Source: Clostridia bacterium (GTDB lineage Bacteria > Bacillota > Clostridia > Christensenellales > Aristaeellaceae). Taken from it: a stretch of DNA of 36,297 nucleotides. Positions 8,358 through 15,247 of this stretch are shown piece after piece. The position numbers were made by a program, and so were the translations under genes. Location of the stretch: contig JAFYOR010000097.1 of the NCBI GenBank assembly GCA_017547805.1, positions 1-36,297 of the forward strand. Reading direction: 5' to 3'. Below the pieces are notes generated by a model. That model was not told where the DNA came from. It made no database searches and saw only the letters and a program-made list of their open reading frames with translations. Positions within the stretch are counted from its first letter, which is position 1. Every line of letters starts with the position of its first letter.

Positions 8358-9339
8358 GGAAAAGAAGGAACAGGTGCTTGCGCAGCAGACTGCGCAGGAG
8401 GGCGACAGCTTTAAGCACCTGAGCGTCATGCTCAAGGAAACCGTCGACATGCTCGGTGTGCGCGAAGGCGGCATCTATGTCGACGGCACGCTTGGCGGCG
8501 GCGGACACAGCGCGGAGATTCTGCGCCGGCTCGGCGGCACGGGCCATCTTTACGGCATCGACCGCGACAACGACGCGCTTGCTGCCGCGACGGCGCGCCT
8601 TGGCGGCGCGGGCAATTTCACCGCCGTCAAGGGCAACTTCCACGATGTGAAGGCGCTGCTTGCCCAGCGCGGAATCGAGCGCATCGACGGTATGATGATC
8701 GATCTTGGCGTAAGCTCCTATCAGCTGGACACCGCCGAGCGCGGATTTTCCTACCATGCCGACGCGCCGCTGGACATGCGTATGGATCAGGATCAGGCGC
8801 TGACCGCGGCGGACATCGTGAACACCTGGAGCAAGGCGGAGATCACGCAGATTCTGCGCGACTACGCGGAGGAAAAATGGGCGGCGCGCATTGCGGACAT
8901 CATCCTTGAGCACCGCGCGAAAAAGCCGCTTGAAACGACGGCGGATCTGGTTGCCTGCGTCGACGCGGCGATTCCCAAGAAGATCCGCATGCAGGACAGC
9001 GGACACAGCGCGCGCCGCACGTTCCAGGCGCTGCGCATTGCGGTCAACGATGAGCTTGCGCCGCTTCGTCAGGCGATTGAGGACATGGCGGACATGCTCG
9101 CTCCGGGCGGACAGCTTGCCATCATCACCTTCCATTCCTTGGAGGACCGCATCGTCAAGCAGACGCTGCGCACCCTTGCCAACCCCTGCACCTGCCCGCC
9201 GAGGATTCCTGTGTGCATCTGCGGTAAAAAGCCGGTGGTCAAGGTCCTTGGCGGCGGCGGCGTCAAGCCGAGCAAAGAGGAAATCGAAATCAATCCGCGT
9301 TCCCGCAGCGCGATGCTGCGTGGCTGCGTGAAATTATAA
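8347..9339 (+). CDS. rsmH: 16S rRNA (cytosine(1402)-N(4))-methyltransferase RsmH
   Basis: RsmH (MraW) puts the N4-methyl group on C1402 of 16S rRNA, in the P site. The 330-aa product has the SAM-binding GTLGGGGHS at residues 47-55, the IDLGVSS segment, the FHSLEDRIVK motif and a C-terminal Cys-rich loop (CTCPPRIPVCIC) common in Firmicutes homologues. It carries about 20 residues before the conserved HLSVML start. ATG 8347 is chosen because AAAAGGAG ends ten bases before it; the in-frame ATG 8329 has no SD. The gene is not in its usual dcw division cluster (mraZ, ftsL and pbp genes are absent) but overlaps folC by 11 bp. The C1402 2'-O-methylase gene rsmI follows 0.8 kb downstream. Confidence 0.97.
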   Translation: MSFEEKKEQVLAQQTAQEGDSFKHLSVMLKETVDMLGVREGGIYVDGTLGGGGHSAEILRRLGGTGHLYGIDRDNDALAAATARLGGAGNFTAVKGNFHDVKALLAQRGIERIDGMMIDLGVSSYQLDTAERGFSYHADAPLDMRMDQDQALTAADIVNTWSKAEITQILRDYAEEKWAARIADIILEHRAKKPLETTADLVACVDAAIPKKIRMQDSGHSARRTFQALRIAVNDELAPLRQAIEDMADMLAPGGQLAIITFHSLEDRIVKQTLRTLANPCTCPPRIPVCICGKKPVVKVLGGGGVKPSKEEIEINPRSRSAMLRGCVKL

Positions 9340-9389
9340 GCCTTCCCCTTTGGGGAAGGTGGCATGCCGAAGGCATGACGGATGAGGTC
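9340..9389 (+). repeat. Family B repeat, copy B2, abutting the rsmH stop
   Basis: The 50-bp element GCCTTCCCC-TTT-GGGGAAGG, then TGGCATGCC-GAA-GGCATG, then ACGGATGAGGTC begins on the very base after the rsmH TAA. It has two hairpins and no T-run. It ends about 20 bp before the SD of the next gene. Confidence 0.93.
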
Positions 9390-9419
9390 CCGCCCGCAGG
9401 CGAACGTTTAGGAGGAACT

Positions 9420-9878
9420 ATGCGCAGAAGAGACAGGGAGATTACCGACAAAGCGAAAATAGCGGGTATTCTCATGCGCGCGCAGGCGATGAGCCTTGCC
9501 TTTGCCGGAGAGCCGTATGTGATCCCGATGAACTACGGATTTACCTTTGACGGAGAGGAATTCAGGCTCTATATCCACGGCGCAAGCGAAGGCAAGAAGG
9601 ACGATCGGATGCTTACCGATCCGCGCGTGGCGTTCTGCGTCTACACCGACAACCGTGTTTACCGCGATATGGACGAGGAATACACTTCCTCCTTTGACAG
9701 CGTGTGCGGCGAGGGCGTCGTGACGATGCTGCGCGGAGAAGACAAGGTGCGCGCGCTTTCCGCCATCATGGCGCACTACGCGCCGGGTCGGGAGTTTGTC
9801 TTTGACGCGCGGACGCTTGTAAACACGATGGCGGCGGAGATCACCGTGACGAAGATCACCGGCAAGCATCACGATTGA
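9420..9878 (+). CDS. Pyridoxamine 5'-phosphate oxidase-like flavin-binding protein (NimA-like)
   Basis: The 152-aa product looks like the split-barrel flavoproteins of the PNPOx-like/NimA group: an N-terminal helix of the MRRRDREITD type, then LAFAGEPYVIPMNYGFTF around residues 36-53, LYIHGASEGKK near 59-69 and a central CVYTDN strand. Such proteins bind FMN or F420-like cofactors; substrates are usually unknown, and some homologues reduce nitroimidazoles. ATG 9420 follows AGGAGG at 9411-9416; the in-frame extension to 9375 starts inside repeat B2 and is rejected. A nitroreductase-family gene is 1.2 kb downstream, but no functional link is evident. Confidence 0.88.
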   Translation: MRRRDREITDKAKIAGILMRAQAMSLAFAGEPYVIPMNYGFTFDGEEFRLYIHGASEGKKDDRMLTDPRVAFCVYTDNRVYRDMDEEYTSSFDSVCGEGVVTMLRGEDKVRALSAIMAHYAPGREFVFDARTLVNTMAAEITVTKITGKHHD

Positions 9879-9905
9879 GAAGAATTTACTGCTTCGTGCG
9901 CAGTC

Positions 9906-9933
9906 TGTAGGGGAGGGGCTTCTTAACCTCCCG
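9906..9933 (+). repeat. Family C short hairpin repeat (decayed)
   Basis: TGTAGGGGAGGGGCTTCTTA followed by ACCTCCCG keeps the repeat's left arm and a partial right arm (GGGAGG/CCTCCC) with a changed loop. It lies between the flavoprotein gene and copy A7. Confidence 0.7.
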
Positions 9934-9966
9934 CTGGGTTTTGCGAGGCGGTTTTACGCATGTTTA

Positions 9967-10117
9967 CAGAACCGAAATTGTCGCCTGCGGCTCCTCTTCG
10001 GTTCCCGGGGATGGCGGGCTTTGCCCGTTGAGGGGACGATAGGGGCTGCCGCCCCTAAGACCCCGCCTGAGGGACAATGGCCCTCAGACTCCCTTCATCG
10101 CTTCGCGGCGGTGAAAA
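9967..10117 (+). repeat. Family A repeat, copy A7, upstream of rsmI
   Basis: Complete copy with GAACCGAA/TTCGGTTC, CGGGC-TTT-GCCCG, TAGGGGC-TGCC-GCCCCTA, CTGAGGG-ACAATGG-CCCTCAG and the ATCGCTTCGCGGCGG tail. It ends about 30 bp before the rsmI start and shows arm changes relative to A4 and A6 that keep the stems paired. Confidence 0.92.
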
Positions 10118-10147
10118 GAATGATTGTTCATTACAGGAGGAGATTTC

Positions 10148-11047
10148 ATGCCCCGCCTTTACGTCGTCGCCACGCCCATCGGCAACCTTGGCGACATGAG
10201 CCCGCGCGCCATCGAGACGCTCAAATCCGTCGACCTCATCGCGGCGGAAGATACGCGCGTCACCCGCGGATTGCTCAATCATTTTGGAATTGACACGCCC
10301 TGCGTTTCCAACCATCAGCACAACGAAGAGCACCGCGCCGCATCCCTGCCCGAGCGCATGCTCGCGGAGGATCTTTCTGTCGCCGTCGTCACCGATGCGG
10401 GTACGCCCTGCATCAGCGACCCGGGCAGCGTCCTCGCGCGTGAAGCCGCCGCCGCTGGCATCGAGGTGATCGCCGTTCCCGGCCCGACCGCCATGGCCAG
10501 CGCGCTGAGCGTCAGCGGGTTTGATGTGCGCGAATTTGCCTTTTATGGCTTCCTTCCGCGCGGCAAGAAGGAGCTGCGTGAAAAGCTCCTCGCCATGCAC
10601 GCCTCCGGCGTGCCGGTGGGCGTCGTGCACGAATCGCCGCATCGCGTCATCGAGCTTGTGCGCGTGATCAGCGAAACGCTGCCGGGCTGCCGTATTTCTG
10701 CCTCCTGTGATCTGACCAAGCTCTACGAAAAGACCATCCGCGGCGCGGCAGAGGACGTGCTGGCCATGCTGGAGAGCAACGAGAAGGCGGAGAAGGGCGA
10801 ATACTGCCTTGTGCTTGACATGAGCGCTGTCAGCCTGCCCGCGAAGGAGGAGGCGTCCAGCGCCAGCCTTGAGGCGCAGCTCTTTGAGGAAATGCTCTGC
10901 GGCGCGGATATCCGTCAGGCGGCGGAGCTGCTGCTGGAGCGCGGGCACAAGCGAAACGACGTTTACCGCGCGAAGACGGTTGTGCAGCGTTATTTTGACG
11001 ACATGATCGACAGCCTGATTGAGGAGGTTGAAGGCGATGACGAATAA
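10148..11047 (+). CDS. rsmI: 16S rRNA (cytidine(1402)-2'-O)-methyltransferase RsmI
   Basis: RsmI methylates the 2'-OH of C1402 in 16S rRNA, the same nucleotide modified by RsmH. The 299-aa product begins with the family signature LYVVATPIGNLGD, has AAEDTRVTRGLLNHF around residues 36-50, the SAM-binding region TDAGTPCISDPG near 82-93, VPGPTA and the FYGFLPRGKKELRE segment. It is a tetrapyrrole-methylase fold protein of usual length plus a C-terminal helical tail. ATG 10148 follows GGAGGAG; upstream in-frame sequence lies between repeat A7 and the SD. The stop overlaps the start of the nitroreductase gene by 11 bp. Confidence 0.97.
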   Translation: MPRLYVVATPIGNLGDMSPRAIETLKSVDLIAAEDTRVTRGLLNHFGIDTPCVSNHQHNEEHRAASLPERMLAEDLSVAVVTDAGTPCISDPGSVLAREAAAAGIEVIAVPGPTAMASALSVSGFDVREFAFYGFLPRGKKELREKLLAMHASGVPVGVVHESPHRVIELVRVISETLPGCRISASCDLTKLYEKTIRGAAEDVLAMLESNEKAEKGEYCLVLDMSAVSLPAKEEASSASLEAQLFEEMLCGADIRQAAELLLERGHKRNDVYRAKTVVQRYFDDMIDSLIEEVEGDDE

Positions 11048-11801
11048 GGCGATGGAAAACCCCGTCATCCGTCAACTGCTTGAGCGCAAGTCCATGCGCG
11101 TCTACGAGCAGGAGCCGATGCCGGAAGACGACGTGCGCGCGATCCTCGCCGCCGCCGTGCAGGCGCCGACCGCGGGCAATATGACGCTCTGGACGGCGAT
11201 CCGCGTGACGGACGAAACGAAAAAGCAGCAGCTTGCCGTTTCCTGCGACAATCAGCCGTTCATCGCCACCGCGCCTCTTGTGCTGGTTTTCTGCGCGGAT
11301 TACAAGCGATGGTTTGACGTGTTCAAAACCGTCGATCTGGGCGAAGCGCTGCGTCAGCCCGGCGCAGGCGACTTCCTGCTGGCGATGGAGGATGCGGTGA
11401 TCGCCGCGCACGCCGCTGTAACCGCCGCGGACGCGCTGGGTTACGGTTCGTGCTACATCGGCGATATCCTTGAAAACTGCGACACGCAGCGCGAAATCCT
11501 TGGTCTGCCCGAATATGTCAAGCCCGTATGCATGGCGGTCTTCGGCAAGCCGACAGCGCAGCAGCTGGAGAGAAAGAAGCCGGTGCGCTTTGAGATTGAC
11601 GATGTGGTGCATGAAAACACGTACCGCGACGCCGGCGCGCAGGGCATGCGGGACATGCTCATGCGCCGTCAGGGCATGGCAGGCGAGGAATTTGAGCGCT
11701 GGCTGCTGGCGTTCACCAAGCGCAAGTGGAACAGCGAATTCAGCGAAGAGATGACGCGATCCGCCGCACAGATGATTGATGAGTGGAATGAAGGAAAGTG
11801 A
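11037..11801 (+). CDS. Nitroreductase family protein
   Basis: The 254-aa product belongs to the FMN-dependent nitroreductase family, most like the NfsA/FRP branch: N-terminal ERKSMRVYEQEPM (residues 16-28, the flavin phosphate-binding RxSxRxY-type motif), AVQAPTAGNMTLW near 41-53, and GYGSCYIGDI around 137-146. It probably transfers electrons from NAD(P)H to quinones, flavins or nitroaromatics; the real substrate is unknown. ATG 11037 lies nine bases after GAGGAGG, which is inside rsmI, so translation is coupled. An inverted family B copy starts 5 bp after its stop. Confidence 0.92.
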   Translation: MTNKAMENPVIRQLLERKSMRVYEQEPMPEDDVRAILAAAVQAPTAGNMTLWTAIRVTDETKKQQLAVSCDNQPFIATAPLVLVFCADYKRWFDVFKTVDLGEALRQPGAGDFLLAMEDAVIAAHAAVTAADALGYGSCYIGDILENCDTQREILGLPEYVKPVCMAVFGKPTAQQLERKKPVRFEIDDVVHENTYRDAGAQGMRDMLMRRQGMAGEEFERWLLAFTKRKWNSEFSEEMTRSAAQMIDEWNEGK

Positions 11802-11806
11802 CGCAA

Positions 11807-11856
11807 GACCTCATCCGTCATGCCTGCGGCATGCCACCTTCCCCAAAGGGGAAGGC
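11807..11856 (-). repeat. Family B repeat, copy B3 (inverted), left of DUF559 gene
   Basis: On the + strand it reads GACCTCATCCGTCATGCCTG then CGGCATGCCACC then TTCCCC-AAA-GGGGAAGGC, the reverse complement of copy B2 with a changed loop. It is 50 bp long and faces copy B4 at 12248-12297; the 391 bp between them hold only the DUF559 gene and its SD. Confidence 0.93.
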
Positions 11857-11884
11857 TTGTTTTGAATGAAGGGATTGAGGCGTC

Positions 11885-12247
11885 ATGGAGAAGATTTACT
11901 ATAATCGATCCCTGAAACAGCGGGCACAGGAGCTGCGGCGGGAAGCGACAATTCATGAAAAGCGCTTGTGGTATGAATTTCTGAAAAAGCATCCCCGGCA
12001 GTTCAGACGGCAAAAACAATTTGGACGATATATTGTGGATTTTTATTGCAGTAGTGCAAAGCTGATTATTGAATTGGATGGAAAACAGCACAATGAGCCA
12101 GAAGCTGTTGTGCATGATCGGGCGAGAACAGCTTATCTTGAAAGTTTGGGATATTATGTTCATAGAATCCCAAATGATATGATTGAGAAGGATTTAGAAG
12201 CAGTCTGTTGCTATATTGATAAGATTATTGAAGAAAGAAGTAAATAA
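11885..12247 (+). CDS. DUF559 (Vsr/restriction-endonuclease-like) protein in an inverted-repeat cassette
   Basis: The 120-aa product matches the DUF559 family, a PD-(D/E)XK-like fold related to Vsr endonucleases: TIHEKRLWYEFLKK (about residues 22-35), FRRQKQFGRYIVDFYC (40-55) and KLIIELDGKQH (59-69), with the acidic D52 and E63 and the D65/Q68/H69 region as likely catalytic residues, then a C-terminal YVHRIPNDMI. ATG 11885 follows GAGG at 11877-11880. The gene is clearly AT-richer than its neighbours and its codon use differs, consistent with transfer. It lies between inverted family B repeats, one starting on the base after its TAA. A DNA nicking or cleaving role is plausible from the family, but function is unproven. 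Confidence 0.9.
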   Translation: MEKIYYNRSLKQRAQELRREATIHEKRLWYEFLKKHPRQFRRQKQFGRYIVDFYCSSAKLIIELDGKQHNEPEAVVHDRARTAYLESLGYYVHRIPNDMIEKDLEAVCCYIDKIIEERSK

Positions 12248-12297
12248 GCCTTCCCCTTTGGGGAAGGTGGCTCGCCGCAGGCGAGACGGATGAGGTC
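12248..12297 (+). repeat. Family B repeat, copy B4, abutting the DUF559 stop
   Basis: GCCTTCCCC-TTT-GGGGAAGG is followed by TGGCTCGCC-GCA-GGCGAGACGG and ATGAGGTC. The second hairpin is CTCGCC/GGCGAG instead of CATGCC/GGCATG, a paired change on both arms. It begins immediately after the TAA. Confidence 0.93.
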
Positions 12298-12300
12298 CAC

Positions 12301-12337
12301 ACGCAGACTCCGGTCTGCGTTTTTTTTTTTTTTTTTT
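12301..12337 (+). terminator. Intrinsic terminator with an 18-T tract
   Basis: ACGCAGAC-TCCG-GTCTGCGT is a perfect stem, followed by 18 consecutive T (12320-12337). It ends the DUF559 transcript or the longer one from the rsmI region, and insulates the XRE promoter. Confidence 0.92.
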
Positions 12338-12345
12338 CAAAAGAA

Positions 12346-12409
12346 TGTAAAGTACCCTTGACATCACCTTTTCTCTGTGCTATTCTATAGATGTAAAGCA
12401 AGCTTGACT
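12346..12409 (+). promoter_or_regulatory. XRE promoter with two 18-bp operator-like sites
   Basis: The promoter is TTGACA (12358-12363), 17-bp spacer, TATTCT (12381-12386). Two copies of TGTAAAG-N4-CTTGAC(A/T), at 12346 and 12392, are imperfect dyads (7-4-7) and lie exactly 46 bp apart, one over the -35 and one over the transcription start. The same pattern with the same spacing occurs before the XRE gene at 35254. Autoregulation by the XRE protein is the natural inference. Confidence 0.75.
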
Positions 12410-12428
12410 TTTGTTTTGAGGTGAACCC

Positions 12429-12632
12429 ATGAAAAACAGGCTGGAAGAACTGCGCAAAGCACGGGACATGCGTCAGGAGGATCTGGCGCAGGCGCTGGGC
12501 GTCTCACGCCAGACGGTGATCTCCCTTGAAAAGGGGAAGTATAATCCGTCGCTGTCTCTGGCGTTTAAGCTCTCGCGCGTATTTGCGCTGCCGATTGAGG
12601 AAATTTTCGACGATTCGGATGAATGCGCATAA
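12429..12632 (+). CDS. Small XRE-family (Cro/CI) helix-turn-helix regulator
   Basis: The 67-aa protein is almost entirely one HTH_3 domain: RLEELRKARDMRQEDLAQAL (helices 1-2), GVSRQTVISLEKGKYNPSL with the recognition helix at about residues 29-36, and IEEIFDD at the end. ATG 12429 follows GAGGTG. Proteins of this size without a ligand domain usually repress their own promoter and a partner gene. A membrane protein follows 12 bp downstream. It is closely similar to the XRE protein at 35254-35469, including the recognition helix. Confidence 0.93.
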   Translation: MKNRLEELRKARDMRQEDLAQALGVSRQTVISLEKGKYNPSLSLAFKLSRVFALPIEEIFDDSDECA

Positions 12633-12644
12633 GGAGGATTTGAT

Positions 12645-13079
12645 ATGAAGTGCAAATTGACGGAAAAGAAGAACATGACGATCATGCTGATCGTCGGCCT
12701 CGTGATGATCGTCGTGGGCTTGGTGGCAGCGCTTTTGCTGCCGGAGGAAGCGCACGCGCTGACGAAGGCGGCGGGTGTGATCAACGGCATGGGCTTTGCC
12801 CTTGCGGTGATGAGCGGCGCGGTGCTCCTGCGCAGAAAGCGTCTGGGCGAGGCGCGCGCCAATGACAGCGAGCTGGCGATGAGCGACGAACGCGGCGTCA
12901 TGATCGCCTACAAGGCGCAGAGCGTGACGGCGATTGTTGCCATCATCGGCATCGTCGTCATCCTGCTCACGGCGCTGTTCCGGGGCGATACGCTGTATAT
13001 GATCATGGGCACGGTGATGTGCTTTGTGATTGCCGCAGTCAAGTTCGGCGCATTGCAAATCTTCAACAAGATGATGTAA
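12645..13079 (+). CDS. XRE-linked integral membrane protein (DUF2178-like)
   Basis: The 144-aa product has four hydrophobic segments, around residues 11-29, 42-61, 90-110 and 116-138, with a soluble loop around 62-90 containing LRRKRLGEARANDSELAMSDER. The overall pattern (two TMs, a conserved D-E-R-rich loop, two TMs) resembles small DUF2178-type membrane proteins found next to XRE regulators in Firmicutes; the assignment is tentative and the function unknown. ATG 12645 follows AAGGAGG. The gene forms a two-gene operon with the upstream XRE gene and ends at a terminator. The unlinked pair at 35254-35899 has the same layout. Confidence 0.82.
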   Translation: MKCKLTEKKNMTIMLIVGLVMIVVGLVAALLLPEEAHALTKAAGVINGMGFALAVMSGAVLLRRKRLGEARANDSELAMSDERGVMIAYKAQSVTAIVAIIGIVVILLTALFRGDTLYMIMGTVMCFVIAAVKFGALQIFNKMM

Positions 13080-13094
13080 GCGGAAATTCATCGG

Positions 13095-13133
13095 GCGCTC
13101 TCCCTTGTATGGGAGGGCGCTTTTTTGTATAAT
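13095..13133 (+). terminator. Terminator overlapped by the next promoter
   Basis: GCGCTCTCCC/GGGAGGGCGC with loop TTGTAT and T6 (13121-13126) terminates the XRE operon. TATAAT (13128-13133), 17 bp after the loop sequence TTGTAT (13105-13110), may form the promoter of the following hydrolase gene, so the hairpin loop would double as a -35. Confidence 0.7.
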
Positions 13134-13171
13134 GGGAGCAGCATGAAATCCTTGCTGAGGGAGGAATGAAC

Positions 13172-14131
13172 ATGATCAATCTCATCCGGGAGGAAGAGTA
13201 TCCTCTTGTCATGCGCGATATTGTAGAGCCGGTGCTTTCCGAAATCCGCGAGGACGTGTATATCGACGTCAAGGGCGGCAAGTATCACGCCGAGGTCTAT
13301 GAAAACGAGAACGCCGAGCGCGCGATCGTCATCGTGCACGGCTATACCGAGTCGGCGGAAAAGTTCCGCGAGATGACGTGGTATCTGCTGGACGCGGGCT
13401 TCTCGGTCTTCGCCATTGACCACCGCGGACATGCGCAGTCGCTTCGTCAGGTGGCGGACACCTCGATCACCCATGTGGACCGGTTTGATGATTATGTGGA
13501 CGATCTTGATGCGTTCATCGAGCAGATCGTCCTCCCGCGCACAAAGGGGCTGCCGCTTTGCATCCTCGGCCACTCCATGGGCGGCGCGGTGACGGCGCTG
13601 GAAATCATGCGCCATCCGGACCGCTTTGCGCGCGCGGTGCTCAATGCGCCGATGATCGCTGCGGTCAGCGAGCCGTTTCCCCGGCGGGGCGCGGCCATGA
13701 TGGGCGCGCTCATGTGCCTGCTTGGCAAGGCGAAGGAGCGCGCGTTTGTCGGCAAGCCGTTTGACCCCGAGCGGGAAAAGTTTGAAACCTCCCACATGAC
13801 CAGCCGTGCGCGCTTTGACTACTACCAGCAAAAGCGCAATGCAAGAAAAGAACTGCAGAACTGCTCCCCGTCGTACAGCTGGGTGCGCGAGGGCATGAGC
13901 GTGACCGACCGGCTGCTGAAAACGAAGAACACGGACAGGATCAAGACGCCCGTGCTGCTTTGTCAGGCGGCGCGGGACAGCATCGTCTGCCTGCCGCAGC
14001 AGAATCAGTTCGTCGAGCAGGTTGCGGGCGCGCAGCTCGTCTCCTTTGACGCCAAGCATGAGATCTACTCGAGCGAGGACAGCGTGCTCAAGGAATACTA
14101 CAATACAGTCATCGGTTTCCTGAAGGGATAA
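13172..14131 (+). CDS. Alpha/beta hydrolase (lysophospholipase / monoacylglycerol lipase-like)
   Basis: The 319-aa product is a serine hydrolase of the Hydrolase_4/PldB type: the oxyanion strand AIVIVHGYTES near residues 51-61, IDHRGHAQS around 87-95, the nucleophile elbow GHSMGG (about 132-137), an Asp in LLCQAARDSIV and the catalytic His in FDAKHEIYSS near the end. It has no signal peptide, so it is cytosolic and probably hydrolyses lysophospholipids or monoacylglycerols. ATG 13172 is preferred because the ATG at 13166 overlaps the GGGAGGA SD. It starts a run of four co-oriented genes (to 16776) with gaps under 20 bp or overlaps. Confidence 0.93.
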   Translation: MINLIREEEYPLVMRDIVEPVLSEIREDVYIDVKGGKYHAEVYENENAERAIVIVHGYTESAEKFREMTWYLLDAGFSVFAIDHRGHAQSLRQVADTSITHVDRFDDYVDDLDAFIEQIVLPRTKGLPLCILGHSMGGAVTALEIMRHPDRFARAVLNAPMIAAVSEPFPRRGAAMMGALMCLLGKAKERAFVGKPFDPEREKFETSHMTSRARFDYYQQKRNARKELQNCSPSYSWVREGMSVTDRLLKTKNTDRIKTPVLLCQAARDSIVCLPQQNQFVEQVAGAQLVSFDAKHEIYSSEDSVLKEYYNTVIGFLKG

Positions 14132-14146
14132 ACAAGGAGGCTTATC

Positions 14147-15229
14147 ATGGAAAAGATCCGTTATGCCATCGTCGGCACGGGCTGGCGCGCGCTGTTTTTT
14201 GTCCGCGCGGCGAAGAATCTCCCGGAGCTCTTTGAGGTGACCGGCGTTTTGACGCGCACAAAGGAGCGCGCGCAGGCGTTTGAAAAAGAATACGGCGTCA
14301 GGACGTTCACCGACATGGACGAGATGCTGAAAACGCAGCCGGAGTTCGTCGTCTCCTGCGTGACCAAGGCGGCGATCGAGCGGACGACGCTTGCGCTGAT
14401 TGAACGCGGCGTGAACGTGCTGAGTGAAACGCCGATTGCAACCGACGAAGAGGGCCTTGTGCGCGTTTATGAGGCGGTGAAGCGCAAGGGCGTCGTGCTT
14501 CAGCTGGCGGAGCAGTATTTCCTCTATCCCAATCATGCGGCGCGCGCTGCGCTGGTGAAAAAGGGCGTGCTGGGCGAAGTGTCCAGCTGCTATCTGTCGC
14601 TGATTCACGATTATCATGCGCTGAGCATGATGCGCGTGTATCTCGGCGCGGACGACAGGCAGGCAACCTTCCGCGCGGTAAGCGACCGGCGCGATATCGT
14701 CGTCACCGGCGACCGCAGCGGTGTGCGGACGGACGGGGAAATCGGCTATGAGGAGCGCGTGTTTGCGCACATCGCCTATGGCGATGGAAAGCTGGGGCTT
14801 TACGACTTCTCCGGCACGCAGTACCACAGCGAAATCCGCTCCAATCACCTGCGCATCATCGGCGAGCGCGGCGAGATCTTTGACGACGAGGTGCGCTGGG
14901 TGCCGGAGGACAACCGCCCGATGAAGGCGAAGTTGGAGTATCGCCGGGACGTTAAGACGGGCACGATCCGCGCGATTGATTTTGATGGCGAGCGGATCTA
15001 TGAAAACCCCTTCCGCTGCGACGTCGCGATGAGCGAAGACGATATCGCCGTGAGCTGCGTCATCCGCGGCATGGGAAAAGCCGTGCGCGAAGGAAAGCTC
15101 TTTTACCCGCTTAACGAATGCTTCCGGGACGGATATTACTCCTACCTCCTGCATGAGGCGACGCGCACGGGCGAAACGATGCGCGCCAAAGCAATGCCGT
15201 GGGATGCGCAGGAAGAAACTACTATATAA
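14147..15229 (+). CDS. Gfo/Idh/MocA family oxidoreductase
   Basis: The 360-aa product has an N-terminal Rossmann domain starting RYAIVGTGWRALFF (GxGxxG-like GTGWRA), then VTGVLTRTKERAQAF, and VSCVTKAAIERTTLALIERG; in the MocA family the segment after this usually carries EKP, but here it reads SETPIAT (residues 98-104). The C-terminal domain has LIHDYHALSMMRVYLG around 146-161, with His residues in the catalytic position. It is probably an NAD(P)-dependent sugar or inositol dehydrogenase; the substrate is unknown. The start follows AAGGAGG, and the gene sits between the hydrolase and an EamA transporter, which might move the same metabolite. Confidence 0.9.
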   Translation: MEKIRYAIVGTGWRALFFVRAAKNLPELFEVTGVLTRTKERAQAFEKEYGVRTFTDMDEMLKTQPEFVVSCVTKAAIERTTLALIERGVNVLSETPIATDEEGLVRVYEAVKRKGVVLQLAEQYFLYPNHAARAALVKKGVLGEVSSCYLSLIHDYHALSMMRVYLGADDRQATFRAVSDRRDIVVTGDRSGVRTDGEIGYEERVFAHIAYGDGKLGLYDFSGTQYHSEIRSNHLRIIGERGEIFDDEVRWVPEDNRPMKAKLEYRRDVKTGTIRAIDFDGERIYENPFRCDVAMSEDDIAVSCVIRGMGKAVREGKLFYPLNECFRDGYYSYLLHEATRTGETMRAKAMPWDAQEETTI

Positions 15230-15247
15230 ATAAAGGATGAACTGATC

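Noticed and set aside
9375-9419. Longer start for the flavin-binding protein
   Set aside because: The extension begins inside repeat B2; the AGGAGG before 9420 decides the start.
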